A program made the translations under genes and the position numbers. Source: JAEUJZ01 sp964460115 (GTDB lineage Bacteria; Myxococcota_A; Polyangia; Palsa-1104; JAEUJZ01). Taken from it: a stretch of 64,000 nt of DNA. The DNA lies in NCBI GenBank assembly GCA_964460115.1, contig CAYWPR010000026.1, positions 8,535 to 72,534 on the forward strand. The letters are read 5' to 3'. Below the pieces are notes generated by a model. That model searched no databases, was not told the origin of the DNA, and was given only the letters and a program-made list of their open reading frames with translations. Below, piece by piece: positions 52,956 through 61,233 of the stretch (position 1 is its first letter; each line of letters opens with the position of its first letter).

Positions 52956-55900
52956 ATGTCCGAGCCGAGCCTGCTGAATCCATATCGAGGACTGCGTTCC
53001 TATATTTCCGTCGATGCTCCGCTATTTTACGGTCGCACCCGGCTGGTTCAGCATGCCTTGGGCTATCTAGTCGACCGCTGGCGCCGCGGGCAGCGCTTTT
53101 TGGCCGTGATTGGTCCGGCTGGCAGTGGCAAGACTTCGCTCGTGCATGCCGGGCTGTGGCCAGAGCTACGCCGGCACGAAGGCGCCTCGGCCATTTTCAC
53201 CATCGATCACCCCTGCCTAGATCCATTTGATCAACTGGCTCGGCAAGGCCTTGGTCGGGCCGCCGAAGATCTAGGGGCGGCGCTTTTGGCGGTCGCTCGC
53301 AATCGAGGTGGTCGGGCCGTGCTGGTGCTCGATCACGCCGAAGAGCTGCTTTTCAACCCGCACGGTTTTTTGCAGCGCAGTCTCATCGAGCAGCTTACTC
53401 GACTTTGTGCGCCCGAGGCCGCGGGTCTAAGCGGTTCGGTCAATGCGGCGCTTAGCGGTCCGCATTCAGGCCCAAGCGCGATGTCCTTTTCCAATTCCAG
53501 CCAACATTCGCTACCCGGCAACGCGCCGGACAGCGGCTTTGAACCGCTTTTGATTTTGATTCTGCGGGCCGATTGTCTGCCTGGTTTTGCCGCGGTCGCT
53601 CCGGCGCTGACGCCGATCATTGAACAGTCGAGTGTCTACGTGCCGGCGACGCTGGATTTGCAAGAATGGATGTGTATCGTGCGCGAGCCGCCGCGGGCGC
53701 TTGGCATTCAAGTGGAATCAGGCCTTTTGGCCGCGGTGGCGCACGACCTTGGCGAGCTCGAACAAGAGATCCGTGCGCGGCAGCGAACCGCTGCGGTGCT
53801 GCCGCTTTTGTCATTTGTTCTGACTCGGCTGTGGGAACAGCGCAGCGGCTCGATGCTGCGTGCCGCCGATTATCAGATGCTTGGCGGCTTGCGAGAGGCC
53901 ATCAAGCGCTGGGCCGATGCCGCCTGGGCGGCGGTTCCGAGCAAGCCCGCAGCGCGTCGAGCTTTGCTATCGCTGCTTGAGTCTCCAAGTGCCATTGCCA
54001 ATGAGCGCCTGCTTTTGACGCGGCCGCGTCCACTTAGCGAATGGCGGGCTGGCGATCCCTCGGCCAGTAGTTCTATCGAAGCGACACAAGGGGCGGTGAT
54101 GGTGTCGCTTTATTCCAGCGGTCTTTTGCAAGTTCACGAGGACAACGACAGCATCGAACTGGTGCATGGGGTCCTTGTCGACGAATGGCCGACCCTAAGC
54201 CGCATGTACCGCGATGAACAGCGCTTTGTGAGCTGGCATCAGGACATGGTGGAGCTGACGCAACCTGCCGCAGAACCCGAATCGACGCGGGTGCCGACTT
54301 CGGCCATCAGCATTCAGCGCATGGCCGAGGCCGAACGCTGGCTTGTGGAAAGATCCGGCGACATCGACGGGACCGTGCGGCGCTACATTGAACGCAATCG
54401 CGCCCAGCAGGAACGGACGCGCACTTTGCCCGTCGAGCGCAGCACGTCGTCGCTGACGCTTTTTGTGATGCTCTTTTTGCTGTTTTCGGGAGGCCTTTTT
54501 GGCCAGTGGTACTTTCAACAGCGCGATGTGCAGCGGCTGGAGTATGAGCTGTACGCAGAGCGCGGAGCCCGCGCCGGACTTTTGGTGATGCAGGCCGGTC
54601 AGGACAGCGCCGCGCTGGCCCTGGCCATAAAGGCCGTGGCGCCAAGCCTGCGCAGCGGTCGTCCAGTGCCGCCGCTGGCCAAAGAAGGGCTGATGACCGC
54701 TTACAGCTTGGCCAAAAATTCTCTACCGCTGCACGGACATAGCGACCGCATCGATTTTGCGGCCTTTGATCCAAGCGGGCAGCGCGTTCTGACCGGCAGC
54801 ACCGATCGCACAGCGCGGCTGTGGGATGTGCGCTCGGGCAAGCAGCTTTTGATGCTAAGCGGCCATCGCGCCACCATCACCAGCGTGGCATTTTCGGGGG
54901 ATGGCGCGCGGGCCCTGACCACCAGCATGGATCACACGGCGCGAATTTGGGACGCGCGCTCAGGGCAGCTTTTGTACGAACTTGTCGGGCACAACGACGT
55001 CGTCGAGATGGGCAGCTTTTCGACAGACGGGACGCGGGTTTTGACCGCCGGACATGATGGTTCCGCTCGCTTGTGGGATGTGCATTCGGGCCGGCTTTTG
55101 CAGACGCTGTCGGGGCATAGCGATCGGGTCACGGTTGCGGTTTTTTCTCGCGATGGCCGCTACCTATTGACGGCTGGCTGGGACAAGATGGCGCGGCTTT
55201 GGGATGGCGAAAGCGGACGGCTTTTGCGAGTTCTGGAAGGGCATAGCGATCGCCTCAATGTCGCGGCGTTTGCTCCGGGCGGGCAGCATTTGGCCACCGG
55301 AGGTTGGGACAAAACCGTGCGGCTGTGGGATTTGCGCACTTTTGACTCGGTGGTTTTAGAGCACGGGACGCGCCTGCATGCTTTGAGTTTTTCTCCCGAC
55401 AGTCACTTTTTGGCCACGGCTGGAACCGATGGCGTCCTCAAGCTTTGGAATACGCCGCAAGGCAGCTTGCGGGCGACGCTGATTGGGCACGATGGCACGA
55501 TTGATGCGCTCGATTTTGCTCCGGACAGCATTCACCTTGTCACCGGCGGCGCCGATCGCAAGCTGCGGCTGTGGGATGTACGCGTCGAACGCCCCGTCGC
55601 CGTGCTGTTTGGCCACAGCGGCCCAATTTATACCGCGGCCTTTTCACCGAGCGGGGCCAAAGTGGTCACTTCTAGCTATGATCAGACGGCGCGAATTTGG
55701 GATGTGCGGGCCGGACAACCTTTGGCCATCCTCAAGGGACATACGCGCGGATTGACCACGGCGCGTTTTGCGCCCGATGGAACGCGCATCGTGACGGCAA
55801 GCTCGGATCAAACCGCGCGGCTGTGGCGCTGGCCGGGCGGTCAGGAAATTGCCGTCATGCGCGAACATCATCATTCGGTTCAGCATGTGGCTTTTTCCGG

Positions 55901-56702
55901 CGACGGCAATCTAATCGCGTCGGCCAGCAACGACTACGATGTGCGGCTGTGGGATGGTCACACCGGCCAGCACTTGCGGCTTTTGCGCGGCCATCAAGGA
56001 CAGGTCTTTTCCGTGACATTTTCGCCGGACGGCACGGATTTGATCTCAGGCGGCACCGATCATTCGCTGCGCATCTGGGATGTGAAAACCGGGGCGCTGC
56101 GCGCCACCGTGCCCGGACATCCGGGCAACATCCTGTGGAGCGCTTTTTCACCCGACGGCCGCTATCTGGTCACTACCGGTAGCGAAGGCGAAGTCTGGCT
56201 GCGCGATGGAAAAACCGCCGCTCCGCTGCGCCAGTTGCGCGGACATAGCGCGCAGGTCAATCGCGCCGAATTTTTTCGCTATGGCGGCGATTTGCGGCTG
56301 GTCACCGCCAGCAGCGATCGAACGGTGCGCATCTGGGACGCGGTGCGGGGTGTGCAGATCTCGACCTTGCAAGGCTTTGCCGACAATGTCGCGTCGGCGT
56401 CTTTATCGCCCGATGGCCGGCGGCTGCTTATCGTCAGCCGCGATCAAGGGGTGCGCTTGTGGGACATGGCTGCGGAGATGCCGCTGGCCGTCTTGCCGGA
56501 TTTCGCCGAGGAGATGATCACGGCGAATTATGCTCCACCCGACGGAAGATATTTTCTAATCGCCAGCGCCGACGGTACGGTCAAGGTCTATGTCGATGAC
56601 TATCCGGCAAACCTTGCCGGAACGCTAAGTGATGCCTGCGATCTTTTGCGCTACCAGCGCGACTTTCAGCGCGTCGCCGCAGATTGCCCGCCAGCTAATT
56701 GA
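52956..56702 (+). CDS. nSTAND NTPase with 15 WD40 repeats
   Basis: 1248 aa. Begins directly with the nSTAND signature NPYRGLRSY...PLFYGR and Walker A GPAGSGKT (53-60); Walker B-like LVLDHAEELLF follows. A winged-helix/effector region lies around 230-480, then a single membrane helix (~500-520) and about 15 WD40 repeats (591-1235), enough for two seven-bladed propellers plus one unit. No peptidase domain, unlike its neighbour at 43353. Family knowledge: STAND switches are released by ligand binding to the repeat domain. Overlaps the end of the convergent folC gene by 8 bp. Probably functions with the adjoining kinase/protease block; partners unproven. Confidence 0.9.
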   Translation: MSEPSLLNPYRGLRSYISVDAPLFYGRTRLVQHALGYLVDRWRRGQRFLAVIGPAGSGKTSLVHAGLWPELRRHEGASAIFTIDHPCLDPFDQLARQGLGRAAEDLGAALLAVARNRGGRAVLVLDHAEELLFNPHGFLQRSLIEQLTRLCAPEAAGLSGSVNAALSGPHSGPSAMSFSNSSQHSLPGNAPDSGFEPLLILILRADCLPGFAAVAPALTPIIEQSSVYVPATLDLQEWMCIVREPPRALGIQVESGLLAAVAHDLGELEQEIRARQRTAAVLPLLSFVLTRLWEQRSGSMLRAADYQMLGGLREAIKRWADAAWAAVPSKPAARRALLSLLESPSAIANERLLLTRPRPLSEWRAGDPSASSSIEATQGAVMVSLYSSGLLQVHEDNDSIELVHGVLVDEWPTLSRMYRDEQRFVSWHQDMVELTQPAAEPESTRVPTSAISIQRMAEAERWLVERSGDIDGTVRRYIERNRAQQERTRTLPVERSTSSLTLFVMLFLLFSGGLFGQWYFQQRDVQRLEYELYAERGARAGLLVMQAGQDSAALALAIKAVAPSLRSGRPVPPLAKEGLMTAYSLAKNSLPLHGHSDRIDFAAFDPSGQRVLTGSTDRTARLWDVRSGKQLLMLSGHRATITSVAFSGDGARALTTSMDHTARIWDARSGQLLYELVGHNDVVEMGSFSTDGTRVLTAGHDGSARLWDVHSGRLLQTLSGHSDRVTVAVFSRDGRYLLTAGWDKMARLWDGESGRLLRVLEGHSDRLNVAAFAPGGQHLATGGWDKTVRLWDLRTFDSVVLEHGTRLHALSFSPDSHFLATAGTDGVLKLWNTPQGSLRATLIGHDGTIDALDFAPDSIHLVTGGADRKLRLWDVRVERPVAVLFGHSGPIYTAAFSPSGAKVVTSSYDQTARIWDVRAGQPLAILKGHTRGLTTARFAPDGTRIVTASSDQTARLWRWPGGQEIAVMREHHHSVQHVAFSGDGNLIASASNDYDVRLWDGHTGQHLRLLRGHQGQVFSVTFSPDGTDLISGGTDHSLRIWDVKTGALRATVPGHPGNILWSAFSPDGRYLVTTGSEGEVWLRDGKTAAPLRQLRGHSAQVNRAEFFRYGGDLRLVTASSDRTVRIWDAVRGVQISTLQGFADNVASASLSPDGRRLLIVSRDQGVRLWDMAAEMPLAVLPDFAEEMITANYAPPDGRYFLIASADGTVKVYVDDYPANLAGTLSDACDLLRYQRDFQRVAADCPPAN

Positions 56703-58128
56703 TCTTTTGCGCAGCGGGATCTTGCACGGTTAGAAAATCCATGGGCTCGTTTCGCCAAAGCGCGCGCACGGCGCCGATGAGAAAAATCGACCCGTAGATC
56801 ATGAGCAGTCCATTTGGCGGCAGAATGTCCAAGGCCGCGCGCAGCGCTTGCCGCCAATCGTTTTGTACGATGAAAGACGGCGAGTGGTCCTTGAGTTCGG
56901 CCGCCAAAAGCGCGGCATCTAGACCGCGCGGAGATGGCGGTCGCGTCAATACGATGTGCGCGGCGCGCTGCAAGGGAGCCGTCATGGCCGTCGCCGCTTT
57001 TCCCGCCACTACGCCAAATAGCACCAAAAGCGGTCGTTGCGCGGCGACTTCGTCCAGAAAGCCGGCCAATGCTTGGCTGCCTTCGGGGTTATGGGCTGCA
57101 TCGATCCACACTTCGCTGTGCGTTTTGGGCAGCACGCTTAGGCGCTTGGCCAAATCTAGCGATTCGCTAGCGGCTGCTGGCCACAAACGCTCCAGCCGTC
57201 CCGGCCAGCGGGTTTTTAGCAGGCCTTGCTGCTGCACCGCGGGATCTTTGACAATTTCAGCAAGAGGGTGGGGCAACTGCGCGACCGCTGCCAGGGCCAA
57301 GGCGGCGTTGCGGTGCTGATGCGCGCCGAAAAGCGGCAAGGCCGAAAGGAGCTCTGTCGGCAAAGGCGGTATAGGCGTAACCGGCTGAGCTTCAGACGGC
57401 GGTGTTTGGAGATCATAAAGCCACAGCGGCGCTGCAACCCGCGCGGCTTCTTGGCACAGCACGGTGCGGGCTTTTGCATCGTCGCAGGCCACAAGGGCTG
57501 GCACGGCGCCGCGAAAGATGCCGGCTTTTTCGTGCGCGATGTCGCAAAGGGTCGGCCCCAGAATTTCCATATGATCGACACCGATGCTGGTCACTACGGT
57601 CACGGCGGCGCGGCATAAGCGCGTCGCATCGAGCCGTCCGCCAAGGCCGGTTTCCACAACCGCTACATCAACGGCCTGTTCGGCAAAAATCAAAAATGCG
57701 GCGGCGGTCAGTACTTCGAAAAAAGTCAGATCGATGCTTGGCGCCGCGGCCGTGGCTTTTTGCACGCAAAAAAGCGCCTGTGCGAATTGCGCTTCGTCGC
57801 ATTCTTGCAAGGGCGCAGCCGCATTTTGGGTCGAAGCGCTAAGCTGAATGCGCTCGCGCACACGCGCCAAGTGCGGCGAGGTATAAAGCCCGATTTTGTA
57901 GGGACGCTTTTTTGCGGATTGGCCCGCGGCTTGCGCGGCTGCTTCGAGCAGGGATGCGCAAAAGGCCGCGGTAGAGCCTTTGCCATTGGTCCCGGCAATG
58001 TGAATCGCCAAAAAACGCTGCTGCGGATCATCGAGCCGGTGCAGCACCTGGGCCAGCCGCTCGGTTCCGGGCCGCATGCCAAACTGCTCCAGGCTGGCCA
58101 GATATTGCACTGCTTCTTGGTAGGTCAT
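56695..58128 (-). CDS. folC: folylpolyglutamate / dihydrofolate synthase
   Basis: 477 aa. Mur-ligase fold with the ATP loop GTNGKGS (46-52), YTSPHLARVRERIQ and the VVETGLGGRLDATR motif, which identify FolC. The enzyme adds glutamate to folates (and in many bacteria to dihydropteroate) in the cytoplasm. The start is the ATG at 58128, overlapping the accD stop by 4 bp (ATGA), so translation is coupled. The C-terminus extends about 40 residues past the usual end, close to the tail of the STAND gene. Confidence 0.93.
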   Translation of the reverse strand: MTYQEAVQYLASLEQFGMRPGTERLAQVLHRLDDPQQRFLAIHIAGTNGKGSTAAFCASLLEAAAQAAGQSAKKRPYKIGLYTSPHLARVRERIQLSASTQNAAAPLQECDEAQFAQALFCVQKATAAAPSIDLTFFEVLTAAAFLIFAEQAVDVAVVETGLGGRLDATRLCRAAVTVVTSIGVDHMEILGPTLCDIAHEKAGIFRGAVPALVACDDAKARTVLCQEAARVAAPLWLYDLQTPPSEAQPVTPIPPLPTELLSALPLFGAHQHRNAALALAAVAQLPHPLAEIVKDPAVQQQGLLKTRWPGRLERLWPAAASESLDLAKRLSVLPKTHSEVWIDAAHNPEGSQALAGFLDEVAAQRPLLVLFGVVAGKAATAMTAPLQRAAHIVLTRPPSPRGLDAALLAAELKDHSPSFIVQNDWRQALRAALDILPPNGLLMIYGSIFLIGAVRALWRNEPMDFLTVQDPAAQKIN

Positions 58129-58988
58129 GGCCGAGGTGGATCTTGCGAGCAAAGCAAGCGCAGCGTTTGTGAAAGCCAGCGCTTTAGCTCGGCGCGCGGC
58201 ACGATGGCGTCAATCATGCCGTGCGTCAGCAAAAACTCGGCCTGCTGAAATCCTTCGGGCAGTTTTTGGCGAATCGTCTGTTCAATGACGCGCGGCCCGG
58301 CAAAACCCACCATCGCGCCGGGCTCGGCGATAATCAGGTCGCCGAGCATGGCGAATGAGGCCGCGACACCGCCAGTGGTCGGATGGAGCAGCACCGAAAT
58401 ATAGGGCAGCGCCGCCGCCCGCAGCCGCGCCCGCGCGGCGCTGGTCTTGGCCATCTGAAATAGCGACAAAATGCCCTCTTGCATGCGCGCGCCGCCGCTG
58501 GCCGATAGGATGATCGCCGGCTGGCGCAGCAAAAGAGCGCGCTCAAAAAGCCGCGCGATTTTTTCTCCCACGACCGAGCCCATCGAGCCGCCCATAAACT
58601 CGAACGCAAAGAGGCCCAGCACCACGGAAACCCCATCGACCTGCCCGGTGTAGCTGCGAAAAGAATCGAGGCTGCCCTGGCTTTTTTGTAGGGCCTTGAG
58701 GCGATCGGAATAGCGTTTGCTGTCGCAAAAACCAAGAGCGTCCACGGAAGACAGCTCGATATCTTGCTCGGTGGCGCTGTTCGGGTCGAAAAGCAGGTCC
58801 AGGCGTTCCGCAAGCGGCATGGCAAAGTGATGTCCGCACTGCGGACAACAGTGCAAGGCCGTTACCACTCGCTGCGAATCAATGGTGCTGTCGCACTTTT
58901 CGCATTTCTGAAACAGGCCGCTTGGCACAGAGCGCTTGTTAAGCGGCTGCTCTGTGGCTTTATTCTGACGCGACCACCAAGCCGACAT
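58125..58988 (-). CDS. accD: acetyl-CoA carboxylase carboxyltransferase beta subunit
   Basis: 287 aa. The N-terminal zinc ribbon has Cys29, 32, 48 and 51 (CEKC ... CPQC). The crotonase-fold carboxyltransferase domain includes SASGGARMQEGILSLFQMAK, LLHPTTGGVAASFAMLGD and GFAGPRVIEQT. Together with AccA it transfers carboxyl from biotin to acetyl-CoA in fatty acid synthesis. Followed by folC with ATGA overlap, a gene order seen in many bacteria. ATG at 58988. Confidence 0.96.
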   Translation of the reverse strand: MSAWWSRQNKATEQPLNKRSVPSGLFQKCEKCDSTIDSQRVVTALHCCPQCGHHFAMPLAERLDLLFDPNSATEQDIELSSVDALGFCDSKRYSDRLKALQKSQGSLDSFRSYTGQVDGVSVVLGLFAFEFMGGSMGSVVGEKIARLFERALLLRQPAIILSASGGARMQEGILSLFQMAKTSAARARLRAAALPYISVLLHPTTGGVAASFAMLGDLIIAEPGAMVGFAGPRVIEQTIRQKLPEGFQQAEFLLTHGMIDAIVPRAELKRWLSQTLRLLCSQDPPRP

Positions 58989-59015
58989 GCACCCACAACC
59001 ATAGCATAGGCTGGT

Positions 59016-59903
59016 TTAGCCTAGCAGCAGCAGAGTGGCGTCATCGGTCGCTACTGAAAAGGTATGAAATAGCTGGACGGCCGTTTCATCCAGTTCGCCG
59101 TGTTGCCAGGGCAGGCGCAGTTGATTCAGCAAACCGTCTGAAAACAGCGCCAAAACGGCATTTTGCGGAAAGGGGTACTGCTCGACCCGTACTTCCAGAC
59201 GGCCATGCGAGCCGCCGCGTCCGTGCCCGAGCACGGCATCGGTACCGCAAGGCGACCAGGTACGGCCCATCGGCAAAAATAGCGCGACTCGGACGTTGCC
59301 GACTGTGGTTCCGCGAATGATCTGGGTGCTAAAGTCTATATCGACGAGCCCCATGGTGGCGCCTCGGGTTGCGGCCACCTGTTCGTGAGCGCGCAGCACC
59401 GATTCTTCGATATCAAGCTGCCGATCGGCGCGCAGCGAATGAACAGCGCGCAGTGCCGCTTCGCGAGCCATCGGTCCATGGCCAAGTCCGTCCACCACGG
59501 CCAGGCGTAGCTTATTGCCATGCCGGCCGACCAGGGCCACATCGCCGCTGCGCGTTTCGCGCGGGTGCGGGCGTGAAAGCAGAATCGCTTGAGGCATGCC
59601 GCGGGGCAGCCATTGCCAGCCGGTGCACGCAGTCAGCGGCGAATTGCGACTTAAAGAGCCAAGGCCAGTCTGGTTCGCGCTAGTCGGAAGGGGGCCGATG
59701 TAAACGGCGCGGCTGTCTTCAGAACTGATGCGTACCGAATTGGCCGTCCACTTGATTACCGCGTCGGTGGCGGTGGCGCGTATGGTGATCTGCGGCGAGA
59801 CGCTGCGATGGCGCAGCAGCTTGCGTTCGGTCTCCTCGACGGCACCAAGCAGATCGGCAAGCAAGGCCGGCGCCATCCCCAGCTTTTCGCCAAAGCTGCG
59901 CAC
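59016..59903 (-). CDS. PP2C/SpoIIE-type serine phosphatase, RsbX-like (start uncertain)
   Basis: 295 aa from the GTG at 59903. The C-terminal half is a PP2C-like phosphatase, with Asp and Gly signature residues in VALVGRHGNKLRLAVVDGLGHGPMAREAA, ALFSDGL and ATDDATLLLL. The N-terminal part resembles a shortened RsbT-type ATPase. The same frame continues upstream to the stop of the STAS gene, and the family-like stretch TLAVGEEAAARKAAQEVRSF starts 30-odd codons before the GTG. A CTG at 60020, with GAGG eight bases before it, may be the true start. Role: dephosphorylates the STAS protein in a partner-switching module. Confidence 0.75.
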   Translation of the reverse strand: MRSFGEKLGMAPALLADLLGAVEETERKLLRHRSVSPQITIRATATDAVIKWTANSVRISSEDSRAVYIGPLPTSANQTGLGSLSRNSPLTACTGWQWLPRGMPQAILLSRPHPRETRSGDVALVGRHGNKLRLAVVDGLGHGPMAREAALRAVHSLRADRQLDIEESVLRAHEQVAATRGATMGLVDIDFSTQIIRGTTVGNVRVALFLPMGRTWSPCGTDAVLGHGRGGSHGRLEVRVEQYPFPQNAVLALFSDGLLNQLRLPWQHGELDETAVQLFHTFSVATDDATLLLLG

Positions 59904-60023
59904 TTCCTGCGCGGCCTTGCGGGCTGCCGCTTCCTCTCCAACAGCTAGAGTAAGCGCTTGACCATCGCCGTCTACAGGCAGCAGGGAATCGGAGGAGCGT
60001 CGAGCAGCAAGTTCCGACAGGGC

Positions 60024-60389
60024 TTAATCCTCTTGGATGGGCGACGACAGGGCTTCCAGCGCCGATTCAAGATCCAGGGCGGTTTCAAAGCCGGATGCCG
60101 AAAATCCCATCTCCGTTAGAGTAAGTGCAATCGCCGGGGTCATCCCCGATACAATGGTGCGCGTCCCCATCAAGCGGGCCATCTGGGCCGTATGCACAAA
60201 AGCCCGCGCCGTATAGGTATCCAGCACTTGCAGCGCTGAGATATCTAGTACAAGGCCGCCGGCACTTTTGCGTTCCAGCTCCGTGAGGATATCGCTTTGA
60301 AGCTGCTCGACGAGGATATCGTGCAGATCCGCCTGAATCGAGACCAGGAGGAGATCACGGATACGCAGGATCGGGATGCGGTCAATCAT
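60024..60389 (-). CDS. rsbS: STAS-domain antagonist, RsbS-like
   Basis: 121 aa, the same length as Bacillus RsbS. Ribosome site GAGG precedes the ATG at 60389. The phosphorylation-loop region reads GLVLDISALQVLDTYTAR, where family members carry Ser or Thr that the partner kinase RsbT modifies; Thr58 or Thr60 are the best candidates. In known stressosomes the RsbS scaffold captures RsbT until phosphorylated. Flanked by the HATPase gene upstream and the phosphatase gene downstream, which fits an RsbT-RsbS-RsbX-type switch. Symbol given for similarity; target is unknown. Confidence 0.88.
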   Translation of the reverse strand: MIDRIPILRIRDLLLVSIQADLHDILVEQLQSDILTELERKSAGGLVLDISALQVLDTYTARAFVHTAQMARLMGTRTIVSGMTPAIALTLTEMGFSASGFETALDLESALEALSSPIQED

Positions 60390-60464
60390 CAATGCACCTC
60401 ATCGCGGTCAGGGTCTCACTCCTCATGGTTCCTCGTGCGTATACTTTGAGCCGGGTCATGGTTC

Positions 60465-61196
60465 TTAGCGTTGCAGGTTCGAATAGAACACCGCTTTGAT
60501 GCGAGTTCCCTGACCAGGTGCTGAATGGATGGCAAAGTCGTTGGCAATCGATTTCACGCCGCGCAGCCCCATGCCAAGACCCGTATGCGAGCGAAAACTG
60601 CCTGCGAAGATCTTGTCCACATCGACAATTCCCGGACCATTGTCGCGGGCTTCGATGGTCAGGCATATGCGTGGCGCCAGGTTGACGCTGAGCCGAACTT
60701 CGCCAGTTTGCGCATACATAACAATGTTGCGCGCCAGTTCTGAGACGGCAGTGGCGACGCGGGTGCGCTCGACCGGTCCAAAGCCAAGTTTGGCGGCCAA
60801 GGTCATCGCGGAACGCCGAGCCAGCACCAGCGCGGATTCATTGTCGATGCGCAGTTTCTCGTCCTTGGGAACCAGAGAAAGGGCACCGTTGGTCGCCTGA
60901 TCGAGCTTGATCAAGATCGGCAAAATATTTTCTGCACCGGCAAAAAGTGAAATGTGTTTCACAATGCTGGCAGCGATATTTTCGACCTGATCGCGGTTGG
61001 ACAGCGAAACTGCAAGAATTTCCTGTCGAAGCCGAGCCGGAACCGTCACGTTCCCCTCGAGCGCAACGAGAAGCTTCTGCGCTAGATCGCCATCGGCCTT
61101 AGAGCCCAACATTTCCAAGGACAGTGTAACACAGGCCAAATACCGGGTGTGAATATCGTTAGGTAAATTGCTGATGCAATTCTTGCTGTAACACAT
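60465..61196 (-). CDS. RsbT/anti-sigma-like HATPase kinase with N-terminal extension
   Basis: 243 aa from the ATG at 61196. The C-terminal ~130 residues are a HATPase_c anti-sigma/RsbT domain: ERTRVATAVSELARN (N-box), ARDNGPGI (G1) and TGLGMGLRGVKSI (G2). The first ~95 residues are a helical extension that looks like the N-terminal part of RsbR-type sensors. Translation could instead begin at 61235, or at 61112 if the weak minus-strand promoter-like pair TTGCAT/TATTCA (61174-61179 and 61150-61155, 18-bp spacing) is used. Upstream in the run of the STAS and phosphatase genes. Divergent from comEC. Confidence 0.85.
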   Translation of the reverse strand: MCYSKNCISNLPNDIHTRYLACVTLSLEMLGSKADGDLAQKLLVALEGNVTVPARLRQEILAVSLSNRDQVENIAASIVKHISLFAGAENILPILIKLDQATNGALSLVPKDEKLRIDNESALVLARRSAMTLAAKLGFGPVERTRVATAVSELARNIVMYAQTGEVRLSVNLAPRICLTIEARDNGPGIVDVDKIFAGSFRSHTGLGMGLRGVKSIANDFAIHSAPGQGTRIKAVFYSNLQR

Positions 61197-61233
61197 AGGC
61201 AACCAGATAGGTTTGCCGCCGATAACCGCGCCC

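Noticed and set aside
43353..56702. Prophage or integrative element
   Set aside because: No integrase, structural phage genes, attachment repeats or clear base-composition shift.
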